The notes: generated by a model not told the origin, from the letters alone. Positions 1-9,492 are shown, numbered from the stretch's first letter. The stretch: 64,000 nucleotides of DNA from Serratia oryzae (GCF_001976145.1 NZ_MOXD01000004.1:62482-126481), one strand, 5' to 3'. Numbers and translations: made by a program.

Positions 1-151
1 CACCGGCCAATTCGGCATAGGCAATCGCCACCGGTAGCGCAACTGCCGCGACGGAAAGGCCAGCGCGAATGTCCGGTTTCAGCCAACTGCGCTCATAAGC
101 GAGCAGATTCATCAGGCCGGGAGTCATATTCTGGAGGGATTTCCGCTGCAT
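1..151 (-). CDS. SulP-family anion transporter, N-terminal fragment
   Basis: Fifty codons run from an ATG at 151 off the left edge of the window. The peptide has a short polar leader, then W-L-K-P-D-I-R-A-G-L and a hydrophobic stretch P-V-A-I-A-Y-A-E-L-A-G. This matches the conserved entry into the first membrane helix of SulP (SLC26-like) sulfate/anion permeases, where the family reads roughly RxDxxAGLTVAxVAxPxAxAYAxLAG. SulP proteins are inner-membrane transporters, usually with a C-terminal STAS domain, which lies outside the window. No strong ribosome-binding site precedes the ATG. Substrate cannot be told from this piece; bicarbonate or sulfate are the usual ones. Confidence 0.75.
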   Translation of the reverse strand, partial: MQRKSLQNMTPGLMNLLAYERSWLKPDIRAGLSVAAVALPVAIAYAELAG

Positions 152-270
152 ATATTTTCCATCTGGCATAATAATTGAGAAGGCTGACTTTGTGCTGGCC
201 CCTGGCCGGTAACCGTTCAGGAAGAATAACCCAGCGTATTTTTAGCTGTTTTCTATAGCTATTAGCCGAA

Positions 271-1185
271 TTATAGCAGGCGATTTTGCAATGAATTTCC
301 CGAAGTCACAGGCCAGTAGTCGCGGCAGCAGGCGATCCAGGCCTGGGCGCTGTGCGAGAGATAGCTCCCCTGGCGCCAGATCAACCCCACCAGCCACTCC
401 ATACGCGGCTCGAGCGGCAGCCAAATCAGGCTGCTTTTATCCAGCCATTGGCACACGGGTTCGGGTAACGTGGCAATGCCGATACCCGCCTGAACCATCG
501 AGGCCAGAAAATCCCACTGGCCGCTGCGCACGGCAATCTTGGGCTCGAAACCCGCCTGATGGAATGCGGCCATCAGCATCTTATATAGCGTAAAATCCTC
601 GTTATAAATCAGGATTGGCCACTCGGCGAGTTCGCCAATATTGACGGTGGTGCGGTTGAGCCAGTAGGCCGTGCGGGGCATGACGACGCACATCGGGTGG
701 CTTAGCAGCGGCAGAAAAGTCAGGAGCTGTTCAGTGCCTGAGGGGCGTATCGTCATCGCCAGATCCAGTTCCCCAGACAGCACCGCCTGTTCAACCGACT
801 GGCCGCCCAGCTCGGCAATCTTCAGCTCGATGCCGGGGTAGGTTTGGCGAAATTGCTTGATGAGCCCGGCGATCTGCCTGCCGACCATCGGCGGGATCCC
901 CAGCCGCAGCACGCCTTTTTTCACCGAGCTGATGTCTTCCAGCTCCGTCTCCAACTGGCGGAATTCATCCAGAATCGCCAGCCCACGCTGATAAACCGCC
1001 TGCCCGCTGTCGGTGAGATGCAGCTTGCGCCCTTCGCGGATCAGCAGCGTGCATTCCAGTTCATCTTCCAACTGGCGCAGCATTTTGCTGATGGTCGGTT
1101 GGGTGACGAACAGTTTCTCGGCCGCGCGGGTGAAGCTTTGCTGGCGAACCACTTCAACAAAATAGCGCAGGGTGCGGACATCCAT
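271..1185 (-). CDS. LysR-family regulator, divergent from cidA/cidB-like genes
   Basis: A 304-residue LysR-type transcriptional regulator. Residues 1-60 hold the winged helix-turn-helix (FTRAAEKLFVTQPTISKMLRQ), followed by the linker helix and a periplasmic-binding-protein-like effector domain from about residue 90. Length is normal for the family. It is transcribed away from the cidA/cidB-like pair, with 124 bases between the two starts, which is the classic arrangement for a LysR regulator of its neighbour. In Gram-positive bacteria CidR activates cidABC in response to acetate or overflow metabolism; the same role here is inferred from position and from resemblance to that subfamily, not shown by the sequence. 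Confidence 0.88.
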   Translation of the reverse strand: MDVRTLRYFVEVVRQQSFTRAAEKLFVTQPTISKMLRQLEDELECTLLIREGRKLHLTDSGQAVYQRGLAILDEFRQLETELEDISSVKKGVLRLGIPPMVGRQIAGLIKQFRQTYPGIELKIAELGGQSVEQAVLSGELDLAMTIRPSGTEQLLTFLPLLSHPMCVVMPRTAYWLNRTTVNIGELAEWPILIYNEDFTLYKMLMAAFHQAGFEPKIAVRSGQWDFLASMVQAGIGIATLPEPVCQWLDKSSLIWLPLEPRMEWLVGLIWRQGSYLSHSAQAWIACCRDYWPVTSGNSLQNRLL

Positions 1186-1309
1186 TCAGGTGCTCCTCAG
1201 GGTGATACCATTCCTTTTTGGCATGATGATAATGACTTTAATTCATTTCAGGCACAGTTTCCTTACTGCGTATACTGTGTGCCGTGATTTTCTGTTTGAG
1301 GTTTCTATT

Positions 1310-1732
1310 ATGTACCTGGCGTTACGCCGCGCTGCGCCATCGTTGTTGAGCCGCTTACAGGTGCCGGCTCAGGTGGTGCTGTATGCCCTGTTATTCCTGC
1401 TTGCCGATCGGCTGGTAAAACAATTCCATCTGCCGCTGCCGGCCAATATTGTCGGCATGTTAATGATGCTGGCACTGATCCTGCTGCGTATTCTGCCGCT
1501 GAATTGGGTAAAGGCCGGTGCACGCTGGTTGCTGGCCGAAATGCTGTTGTTCTTTGTGCCTGCCGTGGTGGCGGTGGTGAACTATGCCCAGTTACTGATG
1601 GTGGAGGGCTGGAAGATTTTCCTGGTGATCGCTGTCAGCACCATGTTGACGCTGGGCGCGACCGGGCTGGTGGTGGATCGTGTCTACCGCTTTGAGCTTT
1701 GGCTGCAACGCCGGAAAGCGCGCCATGAATGA
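1310..1732 (+). CDS. cidA: CidA/LrgA-family holin-like membrane protein
   Basis: A 140-residue protein with four hydrophobic segments and the family signature F-H-L-P-L-P-A-N-I-V-G-M in the second one. The start at 1310 is chosen because a TTGAGG site lies just upstream; an in-frame ATG at 1172 would overlap the divergent regulator and adds an atypical leader. CidA/LrgA proteins form holin-like pores in the inner membrane and are linked to programmed lysis or to efflux of overflow metabolites such as pyruvate. The gene overlaps the next by 8 bases, so the two are translationally coupled. Whether it behaves as CidA or LrgA cannot be told. Confidence 0.85.
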   Translation: MYLALRRAAPSLLSRLQVPAQVVLYALLFLLADRLVKQFHLPLPANIVGMLMMLALILLRILPLNWVKAGARWLLAEMLLFFVPAVVAVVNYAQLLMVEGWKIFLVIAVSTMLTLGATGLVVDRVYRFELWLQRRKARHE

Positions 1733-2414
1733 TGTGATCCTCAGCCTTGCCTGTTTTGTGGCTACCTTGGTGCTCTATTTTGCCAATAAAAAACTCTACC
1801 GCCGCCGCAGAACGCTGTTATTGATGCCGTTGGTATTAACCCCGCTGATCCTGGTGGTGCTACTGGTGGTGACTCACATTTCTTATCAGGATTACATCGG
1901 TGAAACGCACTGGCTGCTGTGGTTGCTTGGCCCGGCGACCATCGCTTTTGCCGTGCCGGTGTATGAGAACCTGCATATCATCCGCCGTCATTGGCTCTCG
2001 CTTAGTGCTGGGGTGTTCACGGCGGTCGGCGTGGCCGTTTGCAGCTCGGTGTGGCTGGCGCGTTGGCTGACTTTGCCGGACGAGGTGCAGCGCAGCCTGG
2101 CGGTGCGTTCCATCACCACACCGTTTGCATTGGAAGCGGCAAAGCAGATGGGGGGCCAGCCAGATCTGGTGGCGCTGTTTGTGGTGATCACCGGCGTATT
2201 CGGCATGGCGGTGGGGGACGTGTTGTTCCTGCGGCTTTCGGTGCGCAGCGGTTTAGCGAAGGGGGCTGGATTTGGCGCTTCATCGCACGGTGCCGGTACT
2301 GCAAGAGCCTATGAACTTGGCCAGCAGGAAGGCGTGGTTTCCAGCCTGGTGATGATGCTGGCGGGAGTGATTACCGTGATTGCTGCCCCGCTGATTGGCC
2401 GGTTGATGTGGTAA
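1725..2414 (+). CDS. cidB: CidB/LrgB-family membrane protein
   Basis: A 229-residue polytopic membrane protein of the LrgB/CidB family (YohK-like in E. coli). The family motifs are present: F-A-V-P-V-Y near residue 75, R-S-I-T-T-P-F-A near 128, and the G-A-S-S-H-G-A-G-T-A-R-A stretch near 185. It is the obligate partner of the CidA-like protein; family members with CidA/LrgA have been tied to murein hydrolase control and to pyruvate transport. The ATG at 1725 overlaps the cidA stop and fits translational coupling. A hairpin ends the operon just after the stop codon. Confidence 0.87.
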   Translation: MNDVILSLACFVATLVLYFANKKLYRRRRTLLLMPLVLTPLILVVLLVVTHISYQDYIGETHWLLWLLGPATIAFAVPVYENLHIIRRHWLSLSAGVFTAVGVAVCSSVWLARWLTLPDEVQRSLAVRSITTPFALEAAKQMGGQPDLVALFVVITGVFGMAVGDVLFLRLSVRSGLAKGAGFGASSHGAGTARAYELGQQEGVVSSLVMMLAGVITVIAAPLIGRLMW

Positions 2415-2417
2415 CCG

Positions 2418-2438
2418 CAGGGGCTGCTAAGCCCCCTG
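2418..2438. terminator. Hairpin between convergent genes
   Basis: CAGGGGCT and AGCCCCCTG flank a four-base loop, with one bulged C. It lies between the stop codons of the cidB-like gene and the convergent amidotransferase gene. There is no clear T run on either side, so it is a likely but weak shared terminator. Confidence 0.5.
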
Positions 2439-2444
2439 AAAGAC

Positions 2445-3137
2445 TCAGCGCGCGGCCTGAATCAGTGCCACCACCAGCGGAGAAAGCTCACCGCGCAGCG
2501 CCGCGCGTTCCGATTGAAACAGCGTAGCGGCATAAAAGCGGTGCCCCGGCAGTTCTACCGAGCGTACATCCCCTTCGGTATCGTGGCCGCTGACGATCAG
2601 CGGATGTTGTTCCAAATCAGCAACAAACTCCGGGTTCACGCCAAAGTTACAGTGGTAACCTTCATGTGTTTCCAACTTGCCATAGGCGCGAGCGATCAGC
2701 GTTTCTGGCCGGAAGCGAATGGTGCCGGTCTTTTCGACCAGTGAGCAACGCAGCGGGGCGATCACCAAACGGCCACCCTGATCGGTTTCCGCATGCCCGG
2801 CATCGTGCCAGCCCATCACATTGCGGGCATATTCCACAATCGCGTACTGAAAACCACCGCAAGATCCCAGAAACGGTACGTTCTGTTCACGGGCATAGCG
2901 GATTGCCATAAAAACGCCATCGTCATAGTGATAGGGGCTGCCGGGCACCACCCAGATCGCATCATAACCCTGTAATACCGCGGTTGCGGTAAGGGTTTCC
3001 GTGGCAAGCCAGTGGAACTGAATATTGATATCAAGGTGTGAGGCTGTCAGTTGAAGAGCGACGGGGATAGCCTGGTGGGCAACCGCTTCGGGATTGTAAT
3101 CACCGACCAGAGCAAGACGAACCTGAGTTTTCATCAT
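2445..3137 (-). CDS. CTP synthase C-terminal-related amidotransferase-like protein, altered triad
   Basis: A 230-residue protein resembling the glutamine amidotransferase (class I) half of CTP synthase without the synthetase half. VGDYNPEAVAH matches the start of that domain in CTP synthases, and C93 in G-S-C-G-G-F-Q sits at the nucleophile elbow. The C-terminal part aligns with the CTP synthase F-H-P-E-F motif but reads F-Q-S-E (Q208, E210), so the catalytic histidine appears replaced by glutamine. A family annotated as CTP synthase C-terminal region-related (seleno)protein exists; no function is established for it. Two adjacent ATG codons follow an AGGAAAAGG site and either could be used. 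Glutaminase activity is doubtful. Confidence 0.8.
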   Translation of the reverse strand: MMKTQVRLALVGDYNPEAVAHQAIPVALQLTASHLDINIQFHWLATETLTATAVLQGYDAIWVVPGSPYHYDDGVFMAIRYAREQNVPFLGSCGGFQYAIVEYARNVMGWHDAGHAETDQGGRLVIAPLRCSLVEKTGTIRFRPETLIARAYGKLETHEGYHCNFGVNPEFVADLEQHPLIVSGHDTEGDVRSVELPGHRFYAATLFQSERAALRGELSPLVVALIQAAR

Positions 3138-3270
3138 TTCCTTTTCCTGTGTGTGGGTAAAAAAGGAGGTTACAGCAAAGTTAAAACCGGTTCAGCGGAT
3201 GTTTCGATAGGGAGCACAAAATGCCTGAGGAGGATTGGGGCACAGCGGGCTGCGCCCCAGAAGGAGATGT

Positions 3271-4191
3271 TCAGTACAACGAAGGCGACCCAGCCGGGCG
3301 TGTCTTGAAACGGCGATGTAGCCACAGATATTGCTCTGGCGCGCGCATGATCTCTTGCTCCACGACCTTATTCATATAGGCAGCGGCGGCAATTTCATCG
3401 TTGATGGGATAGTCTTCCAGCGCAGGCTGGATCAGCAGTTCGTAACCACGGCCATTCGGGCGACGAATCAGCACTACTGGCAGCAGAGCTGGCTTGGCCA
3501 GGCGGGCCAGCATAAAGGTGCCGCTGGTGGTGGCAGCCTGCTCAACAGCGAACAGGGGGGCAAATACGCTGCCGCGTGGGCCATAATCCTGATCTGGCGC
3601 GAACCAGACGGCTTCACCTCGTTTCAGGGCATTCACCATACCGCGCAGGTCTTTACGATCCAGCATCGCTTTGTTGGAGCGCATACGGCCTTTAGTTTGG
3701 GCCCACTCCATCGCTTTATTGTTGTGTGGGCGATACATTGCCATCATCGGCTGACATAACCCCATCGCCCGGCCACCGAGTTCCAACGACATAAAGTGCA
3801 CGCCGATCACCAGCACGCCACGATTGTTCTGCTGGGCTGCTTGCAGATGATGAATGCCTGTCACGTTGAACCAGCGTTTTACGCGGTTGTCGGGCCAGAA
3901 CCAGGCCATACCGGTTTCCAACAGGCCCATGCCGAGGGATTCGAAATTGCCCACGACCTGGCGTTCGCGCTGTTCGGCGTCCATTTCCGGGAAACACAGC
4001 TCAAGATTACGGCGAGCGATGGTAACGCGGCGCTTCAGGAAACGCATGGAAGTGCGGCCCATCCAGACGCCGAGCTTGTGCAGCACTGGGTAAGGGAGTT
4101 GAACCAGCAGAAACAGCACACCTAAACCGAACCAGGTCAACCAGTAGCGTGGGTGCAGAAAAGTACGTTGGAATTTTTGCGGGGGCTTCAT
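3271..4191 (-). CDS. lpxP: Cold-type lipid A palmitoleoyl acyltransferase LpxP
   Basis: A 306-residue Kdo2-lipid IVA acyltransferase, the same length as E. coli LpxP. The N-terminus [16 protein letters not shown] matches LpxP better than LpxL. Residues 20-40 form the single membrane anchor, and H132-x4-E137 is the catalytic HX4(D/E) motif. LpxP transfers palmitoleate to the 2' position of lipid A in the inner membrane, replacing laurate at low temperature in E. coli. The ATG at 4191 gives the family length; longer in-frame readings upstream would add 48 residues absent from homologues. A long leader precedes the gene (see the promoter entry). Confidence 0.9.
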   Translation of the reverse strand: MKPPQKFQRTFLHPRYWLTWFGLGVLFLLVQLPYPVLHKLGVWMGRTSMRFLKRRVTIARRNLELCFPEMDAEQRERQVVGNFESLGMGLLETGMAWFWPDNRVKRWFNVTGIHHLQAAQQNNRGVLVIGVHFMSLELGGRAMGLCQPMMAMYRPHNNKAMEWAQTKGRMRSNKAMLDRKDLRGMVNALKRGEAVWFAPDQDYGPRGSVFAPLFAVEQAATTSGTFMLARLAKPALLPVVLIRRPNGRGYELLIQPALEDYPINDEIAAAAYMNKVVEQEIMRAPEQYLWLHRRFKTRPAGSPSLY

Positions 4192-4401
4192 TATTAACTC
4201 ATTATGCGATGGGGGGACGGAAACCTGTAGCGCACAAGGAAGCAACTCGATAGCGATACAATACTCAGACACTCTGTCATGATGATCGTTTGGCCAACTC
4301 GTGGAATTAGCAAAATATTTACATTCGAAGGGCAATTCGCACTGCTTTCAGGCTTCAAAAGGACGGCTGCTCGCCAGCGAAGGGGCTCTTGGAAAGAGCG
4401 C

Positions 4402-4407
4402 ATTATA
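4402..4407 (-). promoter_or_regulatory. Extended -10 promoter for lpxP with long leader
   Basis: On the minus strand TGATATAAT forms an extended -10 element; the hexamer at -35 (CTTTAT at 17-base spacing) is weak. Transcription would start near 4395, giving a leader of about 200 bases before the lpxP ATG at 4191. A long 5' leader would suit a cold-induced gene, but I did not fold it. The rest of 4192-4506 shows nothing else I can name. Confidence 0.5.
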
Positions 4408-4506
4408 TCACACAATATCGGGGCATAAAGGGGCGCTGGCGATGAGAAATGAGGAACCAGGGCGGGGCGTGGGGGCGAAAGTCCCGGTCATTTGAAGGAT
4501 AAAGAA

Positions 4507-4540
4507 AAAGGCGCTTAACCTGATGAGGAAAAGCGCCTTT
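4507..4540 (-). terminator. Rho-independent terminator of dusB-fis
   Basis: Perfect 10-base arms AAAGGCGCTT and AAGCGCCTTT with a 14-base loop. Read on the minus strand the hairpin is followed by a T-rich tail. It lies 24 bases after the fis stop codon. Confidence 0.85.
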
Positions 4541-4564
4541 TATCAATACGTTAACTGATTAGTA

Positions 4565-4861
4565 TCAGTTCATGCCGTATTTTTTTAATTTCTTACGCAG
4601 TGTACCGCGGTTGATACCCATCATCAGTGCTGCACGGGTCTGGTTGCCACGGGTGTATTGCATCACCATGTCCAACAATGGCTGTTCAACTTCAGCCAAT
4701 ACCAGCTCATACAGGTCGTTAACATCCTGACCATTCAGTTGAGCAAAATAGTTCTTCAGTGCTTGTTTAACCGAGTCACGCAGAGGCTTTTGGGTTACTT
4801 GATCCTGTGAGTTCACGGTTGAAACGGTCAGTACGTCAGAATTTACGCGTTGTTCGAACAT
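4565..4861 (-). CDS. fis: DNA-binding nucleoid protein Fis
   Basis: A 98-residue protein that appears identical or nearly identical to E. coli Fis. The N-terminal beta-hairpin arm (residues 1-26) that contacts recombinases is followed by four helices, with the helix-turn-helix [22 protein letters not shown] at the C-terminus. Fis bends DNA and controls rRNA promoters, site-specific inversion and growth-phase genes. It is the second gene of the dusB-fis operon, and here its ATG lies inside dusB, overlapping by 19 bases. Growth-phase and stringent control is expected from the promoter upstream of dusB. Confidence 0.97.
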
Positions 4862-5847
4862 AGTTCTGTCAGCTCTTTTTTTACGCTAAGATTTTCGAAA
4901 TATGCCTCCAACGCCTCCAGCTGTTCGCTGGCATCCTCTATGGCGTTGAATGTGCGCCGAAACTGGTCATTTGGGGCATGCTCCTGGAGATACCAGGATA
5001 CGTGCTTACGAGCAATCCGGAATCCCTTGCCTTGGCCATAAAAGCCGTGCAATTCCCGAATATGTTCTATCAACAAGCGCTTCACTTCGCCAAGTGGCAT
5101 CGGTGGTAGCAGCTCCCCTGTGTCCAGATAATGCTGGATTTCCCGGAAGATCCAGGGTCTCCCCTGAGCAGCACGGCCTATCATCAGGGCATCGGCCCCG
5201 GTGTAGTCGAGCACTGCTCTGGCTTTATGCGGGTCAGTAATGTCACCATTCGCGATAATCGGAATGGAAACACTCTGCTTAACTGCCCGAATGCTGTTGT
5301 ACTCCGCGTCGCCGTTGAACAGGCAGGCACGGGTTCGGCCATGAATCGTCAGGGCCTGTATACCACAGTCTTCGGCCAGTTGGGCAATCTCTACACAGTT
5401 ACGGTGTTCTGGTGCCCAGCCGGTACGAATCTTAAGCGTTACCGGCACATCCACCGCGTTAACCACCGCGTGGAGGATCTGTTTAACCAGATCCGGGTAC
5501 TGCAATAATGCAGACCCTGCAAGCTTCCGGTTCACTTTCTTGGCCGGGCATCCCATATTGATGTCGATGATCTGTGCGCCGCTGGCCACATTAATGCGCG
5601 CCGCGGCCGCCATATCATCAGGATCACATCCGGCAATCTGCACGGAACGGATCCCTGGTTCATCGCTATGTACCATACGCAGACGTGACTTATCCGTGCG
5701 CCACACCTCCGGATTGGAGGAGAGCATTTCGGATACAGCCATCCCAGCCCCCATTGCATGACATAAGGTTCTGAATGGGCGATCGGTGATCCCGGCCATC
5801 GGGGCCGCAATCAGGCAATTTGTTAACTGGTGGTTTCCAATGCGCAT
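4843..5847 (-). CDS. dusB: tRNA-dihydrouridine synthase B
   Basis: A 334-residue FMN-dependent tRNA-dihydrouridine synthase. It opens with the substrate-barrel motif [12 protein letters not shown] and contains [10 protein letters not shown] with the catalytic cysteine, then the flavin-phosphate site G-R-A-A-Q-G-R-P-W. DusB reduces uridine in the D-loop of tRNA. The ATG at 5847 gives M-R-I-G, the usual N-terminus; an in-frame ATG at 5865 would add six residues. The C-terminus continues about 13 residues ([10 protein letters not shown]...) past the end I know for the E. coli protein, and this extension creates the overlap with fis. Confidence 0.95.
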
Positions 5848-5886
5848 AGACAAAAGAATGACCATACTGTGTCCGCAAGGGCGCGT

Positions 5887-5915
5887 ATATTACGCATTTT
5901 TTCGTTGAGATGAAA
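5887..5915 (-). promoter_or_regulatory. dusB-fis promoter
   Basis: On the minus strand a weak -35 (TTTCAT) and a -10 (TAATAT) are separated by 17 bases, followed by a GC-rich discriminator (ACGCGCCC). This layout matches what I know of the stringently controlled E. coli fis promoter. The remaining gap 5916-6229 is AT-rich near 5990 and holds short open frames without recognisable coding features. Confidence 0.7.
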
Positions 5916-6229
5916 GGCCAAACTTTGACCAATTTGCTGCTATTTATCAATGAAAATGCGGGTCACAGCGATTTAGAATAATATTATAGTTATTTAACAA
6001 TGGCTTGACGTATTGTGCTTAATTTGTGTGCAGTGAAATATTCCCGGCACAACAGGATATTATCTTTGAACGATGCGAATTTAAGCATGCAGCATCAGGC
6101 ATACAGCAGAATTATCAGGGTATTACTTTGACAAAGCGGAAAAAATTCCCGTGGAAGAGGCTGTGGCTGAATCGTGTTAGCGGCCCACCGCCCATCCCTA
6201 AGGGGGCAGCGGTGAGCATGCCTTAAACA

Positions 6230-6967
6230 TCAATCGACGATAACGCGGCCATTCAGCGGCTGTACCGGGCGATTGTTGGCATGATGGACAACGGAACGGA
6301 ACTGACCGATCTGCTCAGCAGAAGCGCTGACAGGATGATCCAGCACCATCCAGGTCACACCTTCAGAGCAAGGTGGTGTGGTCAGTGAGCCACTGAAGCG
6401 GTAGAAGTTGAACTGCTTAGGCAACAGCGCCTTAATATCCACCGGCTTGTTCAATACTGCTGTCTGATCAACCTGAGTGGGCATCTGCTGCCAAGCCTGC
6501 GCCAACTGCGTGTTAGCTTTGCCTTCTTGGAACATCAGTGCCAGCACGGCCAGAGCACCATCTTTATCTTTATAGACGAAGTGCGCTTCCAGTGGGAACT
6601 GCTTGCCGTCGATCTCGTTCTCGCTTGGGGCATGGAAGTGGAACTGTTGCAGCGTGAAGGTATCGTTATCCAGGCGCAGGGTATTGCCTTCGCTGACGTT
6701 AACCTGAATGGTGTGGCCGTTATTGATGATTTGCTGTTTGCCCGGCAGGAAAGCCAGCTCAAGCTTGCCATGATGGGTCTTCAATGCGCCCTGGATATTG
6801 ACCGGTGACTGGTTCTTACCGGTTTCACACAGTGCGAAATCTGGTGAGAGTTTGCCCCAGTGCGCCGGATCTTCCTGCCCTTCATAGCTCCAGTGCTGAT
6901 GTTGTTCTGCAGCGCCGATCGAAAAACTGGCAGCCAGCATTGCTGCAAGCAGTAAGTTTCTTTTCAT
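6230..6967 (-). CDS. Exported alpha-class carbonic anhydrase
   Basis: A 245-residue protein with a cleavable signal peptide (K-R-N-L-L-L-A-A-M-L-A-A-S-F-S-I-G-A-A-E) followed by an alpha-carbonic anhydrase domain. The start W-S-Y-E-G, the N-Q-S-P-V-N-I substrate-pocket motif, the zinc histidines in F-H-F-H-A-P and E-A-H-F, and T-T-P-P-C-S-E-G-V are all present, so the enzyme should be active. It interconverts CO2 and bicarbonate in the periplasm. The ATG at 6967 follows an AAAGGA site; an in-frame ATG five codons upstream is less well placed. It stands alone between dusB and prmA. Confidence 0.93.
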   Translation of the reverse strand: MKRNLLLAAMLAASFSIGAAEQHQHWSYEGQEDPAHWGKLSPDFALCETGKNQSPVNIQGALKTHHGKLELAFLPGKQQIINNGHTIQVNVSEGNTLRLDNDTFTLQQFHFHAPSENEIDGKQFPLEAHFVYKDKDGALAVLALMFQEGKANTQLAQAWQQMPTQVDQTAVLNKPVDIKALLPKQFNFYRFSGSLTTPPCSEGVTWMVLDHPVSASAEQIGQFRSVVHHANNRPVQPLNGRVIVD

Positions 6968-7095
6968 TTTCAATCCTTTCAAAACAAAAATGTGGGTAAG
7001 CTTTTGGCGTGCAACTAATGGGTTGCCGTCGCTTGCGCAGGAGAATACGCCTGCGTTTTCTCAGTATAAACCGGTGATTTTGAGCAGGAATTAGC

Positions 7096-7132
7096 AAAAC
7101 CACCGGAAGTGATTCAATTTCCGGTGGTTTTT
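7096..7132 (-). terminator. Terminator downstream of prmA
   Basis: AAAACCACCGGAA and TTCCGGTGGTTTT pair around a short loop, 22 bases after the prmA stop. The hairpin carries T runs on both strands, so it could stop transcription from either direction. Confidence 0.8.
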
Positions 7133-7153
7133 CGTTGGCAGGGAAAAATGTAA

Positions 7154-8035
7154 CTATTTGCGTTGGCCGGTAATACGGCACCACTCTTCGCGTTCGGCAA
7201 CTGGCTCGAGAGCGAATTTATCGGCATAGGCTTCGGCAACGCTCGGGGCCTGAGTCGCCAGCACGCCGGAGAGGCCAAGATAACCTCCGGTTTTGGGCAG
7301 GCAGCCGATAAGCGGTGCCAGCTCACGCAACGGGCCAGCCAGAATGTTGGCAACGACCACGTCGGCCTGCAGATCGGCAGGCTGGTCTTTTGGCAGATAC
7401 AGCTCTAGGCGTTCAGAAACACCGTTACGCTGCGCATTATCGCGGCTGGCCTGAATCGCCTGGGGATCGATATCAATGCCAATAGCGCGTGCGGCACCGA
7501 GTTTCAGGGCAGCAATCGCCAGAATACCGGAGCCACAGCCGAAGTCGATAAGGGTTTTGCCCGCCAGATCCAGGCCGTCGAGCCATTGCAGGCACAGCGC
7601 CGTGGTAGGGTGAGTACCGGTGCCGAATGCCAGGCCCGGATCGAGCATCACGTTAACCGCCGCTGGATCCGGCACGTCACGCCAGCTTGGGCAGATCCAC
7701 AGCCGCTCGCCGAAGCGCATCGGGTGGAAGTTATCCATCCATTCGCGCTCCCAGTCTTTATCTTCCAACTGCTCGATTTTGTGGCGGAAACCAGCACCCA
7801 GCAACGGATGCTGCTCCAGCATGGCAACGACCTCGGCCATATCGGTTTCGGCGTCGTACAGGCCGATCACATCGGTATCGCCCCACAGCAGTGTTTCGCC
7901 CGGCAAGGGTTCAAACACCGGGTTATCGTGGGTGTCCTGAAAGGTCACCGACACGGCACCGCTCTCAACCAGCGCATCGCTCAGGTCTTCTGCCAGTTTG
8001 CCGGTGGTGTTCAGTTTTAGTTGGATCCAAGGCAT
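7154..8035 (-). CDS. prmA: Ribosomal protein L11 methyltransferase
   Basis: A 293-residue protein, exactly the E. coli PrmA length. The N-terminal substrate-recognition domain (residues 1-100) opens with M-P-W-I-Q-L, and the methyltransferase domain carries the S-adenosylmethionine motif [12 protein letters not shown] near residue 165 and N-I-L-A-G-P-L near 230. PrmA trimethylates L11 at several lysines. The ATG at 8035 is preceded by GAAGAGAA; earlier in-frame starts would enter panF. It is 11 bases downstream of panF and probably co-transcribed with it. Confidence 0.96.
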   Translation of the reverse strand: MPWIQLKLNTTGKLAEDLSDALVESGAVSVTFQDTHDNPVFEPLPGETLLWGDTDVIGLYDAETDMAEVVAMLEQHPLLGAGFRHKIEQLEDKDWEREWMDNFHPMRFGERLWICPSWRDVPDPAAVNVMLDPGLAFGTGTHPTTALCLQWLDGLDLAGKTLIDFGCGSGILAIAALKLGAARAIGIDIDPQAIQASRDNAQRNGVSERLELYLPKDQPADLQADVVVANILAGPLRELAPLIGCLPKTGGYLGLSGVLATQAPSVAEAYADKFALEPVAEREEWCRITGQRK

Positions 8036-8046
8036 AACAATTCTCT

Positions 8047-9492
8047 TCAAGAGGGTAAGGATGACGCCAGCCGACGCTTTTCGCCGCACAGGTTACCGAT
8101 ATAAAACGTCGACAGGCTGAGCAGCAGCGCAGGCACAATCGGGTGCAACCCGGCCAGTTGCAGTTTGAAGCTGGCCAATAGCGTATAGCATAACGCACCA
8201 GTGACCATTGAGCTAAGCGCTCCCTGTGCGTTGGCGCGTTCCCAGTACAGGCCCAGCACCAGCGGCCACAGGAACACGGCCTCCAGGCCGCCGAAGGCCA
8301 GCAGGTTCAGCCAGATAATCATTTCCGGCGGCCGCCACGCGGCCAGCAGCACCAGCAGGCCGAGGATCAGCGTGGTCAGGCTGGAGAAGCGTTTGACCAT
8401 CTTCTCGTTGTGCATTTGCTGTGGCCGCACGCCGAGATAAAGGTCTTTGATGATGGTGGCGGAAGATTGCAACAATTGGGCATTGATGGTCGACATGATC
8501 GCCGCCATCGGCGCTGCCAGGAAGATCCCGGCGGCGTAAGGCGGCAGCACGGTGATCATCAGCGTTGGGATCACCTGGTCGGGGATCTTCAAGTCTGGGA
8601 GCACCGCGCGGCCCAGAGCACCGGCAAGATGCATGCCGAACATCAGCACCGCCACCACGATGGTGCCGAGGATGATGCCACGGTGTAACGCTTTACTGTC
8701 TTTGTAGGAGATGCAGCGTACGGCGGTGTGCGGTAGGCCAATCACGCCAAAGCACACCAGGATCCAGAACGAAGCCATAAACGGCAGGCTGAGGATCTGC
8801 TCGCCGCCTTGTGGTGTCACCAGCGCCGGGTCGATCTGCTGCAGTTTCTCTACCGCGCTGTGCAGGCCGCCCGCCGCGTGGATCACTGCCACCAGCAGCA
8901 ACACGGTGCCGAGCAGCATCACCAATCCTTGCATGGCGTCGTTGAGCACGCTGGCGCGGAAGCCGCCGAACGCGGTATACAGCGCAATGCTGATGCCAAA
9001 AATCAGCAGGCCGGTATCGTAGGGAATACCGGCTGCCGTCTCCAGCAGGCGCGCACCGCCGATAAACTGCACCGTCATGGCTCCCAGGAAGGCCACCAGC
9101 AGGCTGAGGCTGGCCAGCCATACCAACAGGCGGCTTTGATAACGAGCAAACAGCATGTCGTTCAGGGTGATGGCATTGTAACGCCGCGCCAGAATGGCGA
9201 ACTTTTTGCCCAGTACCCCGAGCGAAAGCCACACTGCGGGCAGTTGGATCATCGCCAGCAGCACCCAGCCGAGGCCATATTTATAGGCGGCACCGGGCCC
9301 ACCGATAAATGAACTGGCGCTGATATAGGTGGCGGTGAGCGTCATTGCCAGCACAAAACCGCCCATCGAGCGGTTGCCGAGGAAATATTCGCTGAGAAAG
9401 TTGCCGGTCTGGCGGCGGCTGTAGGCATAGATCGACAGGCCGAACACCAGCAACAGATAGGCGATCAGCGGCAAGATCACTTCAGTTTGCAT
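8047..9492 (-). CDS. panF: Sodium/pantothenate symporter
   Basis: A 481-residue integral membrane protein of the sodium:solute symporter family with about twelve or thirteen hydrophobic segments. The signature [13 protein letters not shown] near residue 65 and the order yhdT-panF-prmA match E. coli PanF (483 residues). It imports pantothenate with sodium for coenzyme A synthesis. The ATG lies inside the end of yhdT (11-base overlap), so translation of the two is probably coupled. Confidence 0.95.
   Translation of the reverse strand: MQTEVILPLIAYLLLVFGLSIYAYSRRQTGNFLSEYFLGNRSMGGFVLAMTLTATYISASSFIGGPGAAYKYGLGWVLLAMIQLPAVWLSLGVLGKKFAILARRYNAITLNDMLFARYQSRLLVWLASLSLLVAFLGAMTVQFIGGARLLETAAGIPYDTGLLIFGISIALYTAFGGFRASVLNDAMQGLVMLLGTVLLLVAVIHAAGGLHSAVEKLQQIDPALVTPQGGEQILSLPFMASFWILVCFGVIGLPHTAVRCISYKDSKALHRGIILGTIVVAVLMFGMHLAGALGRAVLPDLKIPDQVIPTLMITVLPPYAAGIFLAAPMAAIMSTINAQLLQSSATIIKDLYLGVRPQQMHNEKMVKRFSSLTTLILGLLVLLAAWRPPEMIIWLNLLAFGGLEAVFLWPLVLGLYWERANAQGALSSMVTGALCYTLLASFKLQLAGLHPIVPALLLSLSTFYIGNLCGEKRRLASSLPS

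Noticed and set aside
6026-6226. Plus-strand open frame of 66 codons after the dusB promoter
   Set aside because: No ribosome-binding site, no family resemblance, and it runs into a hairpin-like segment; probably noncoding.
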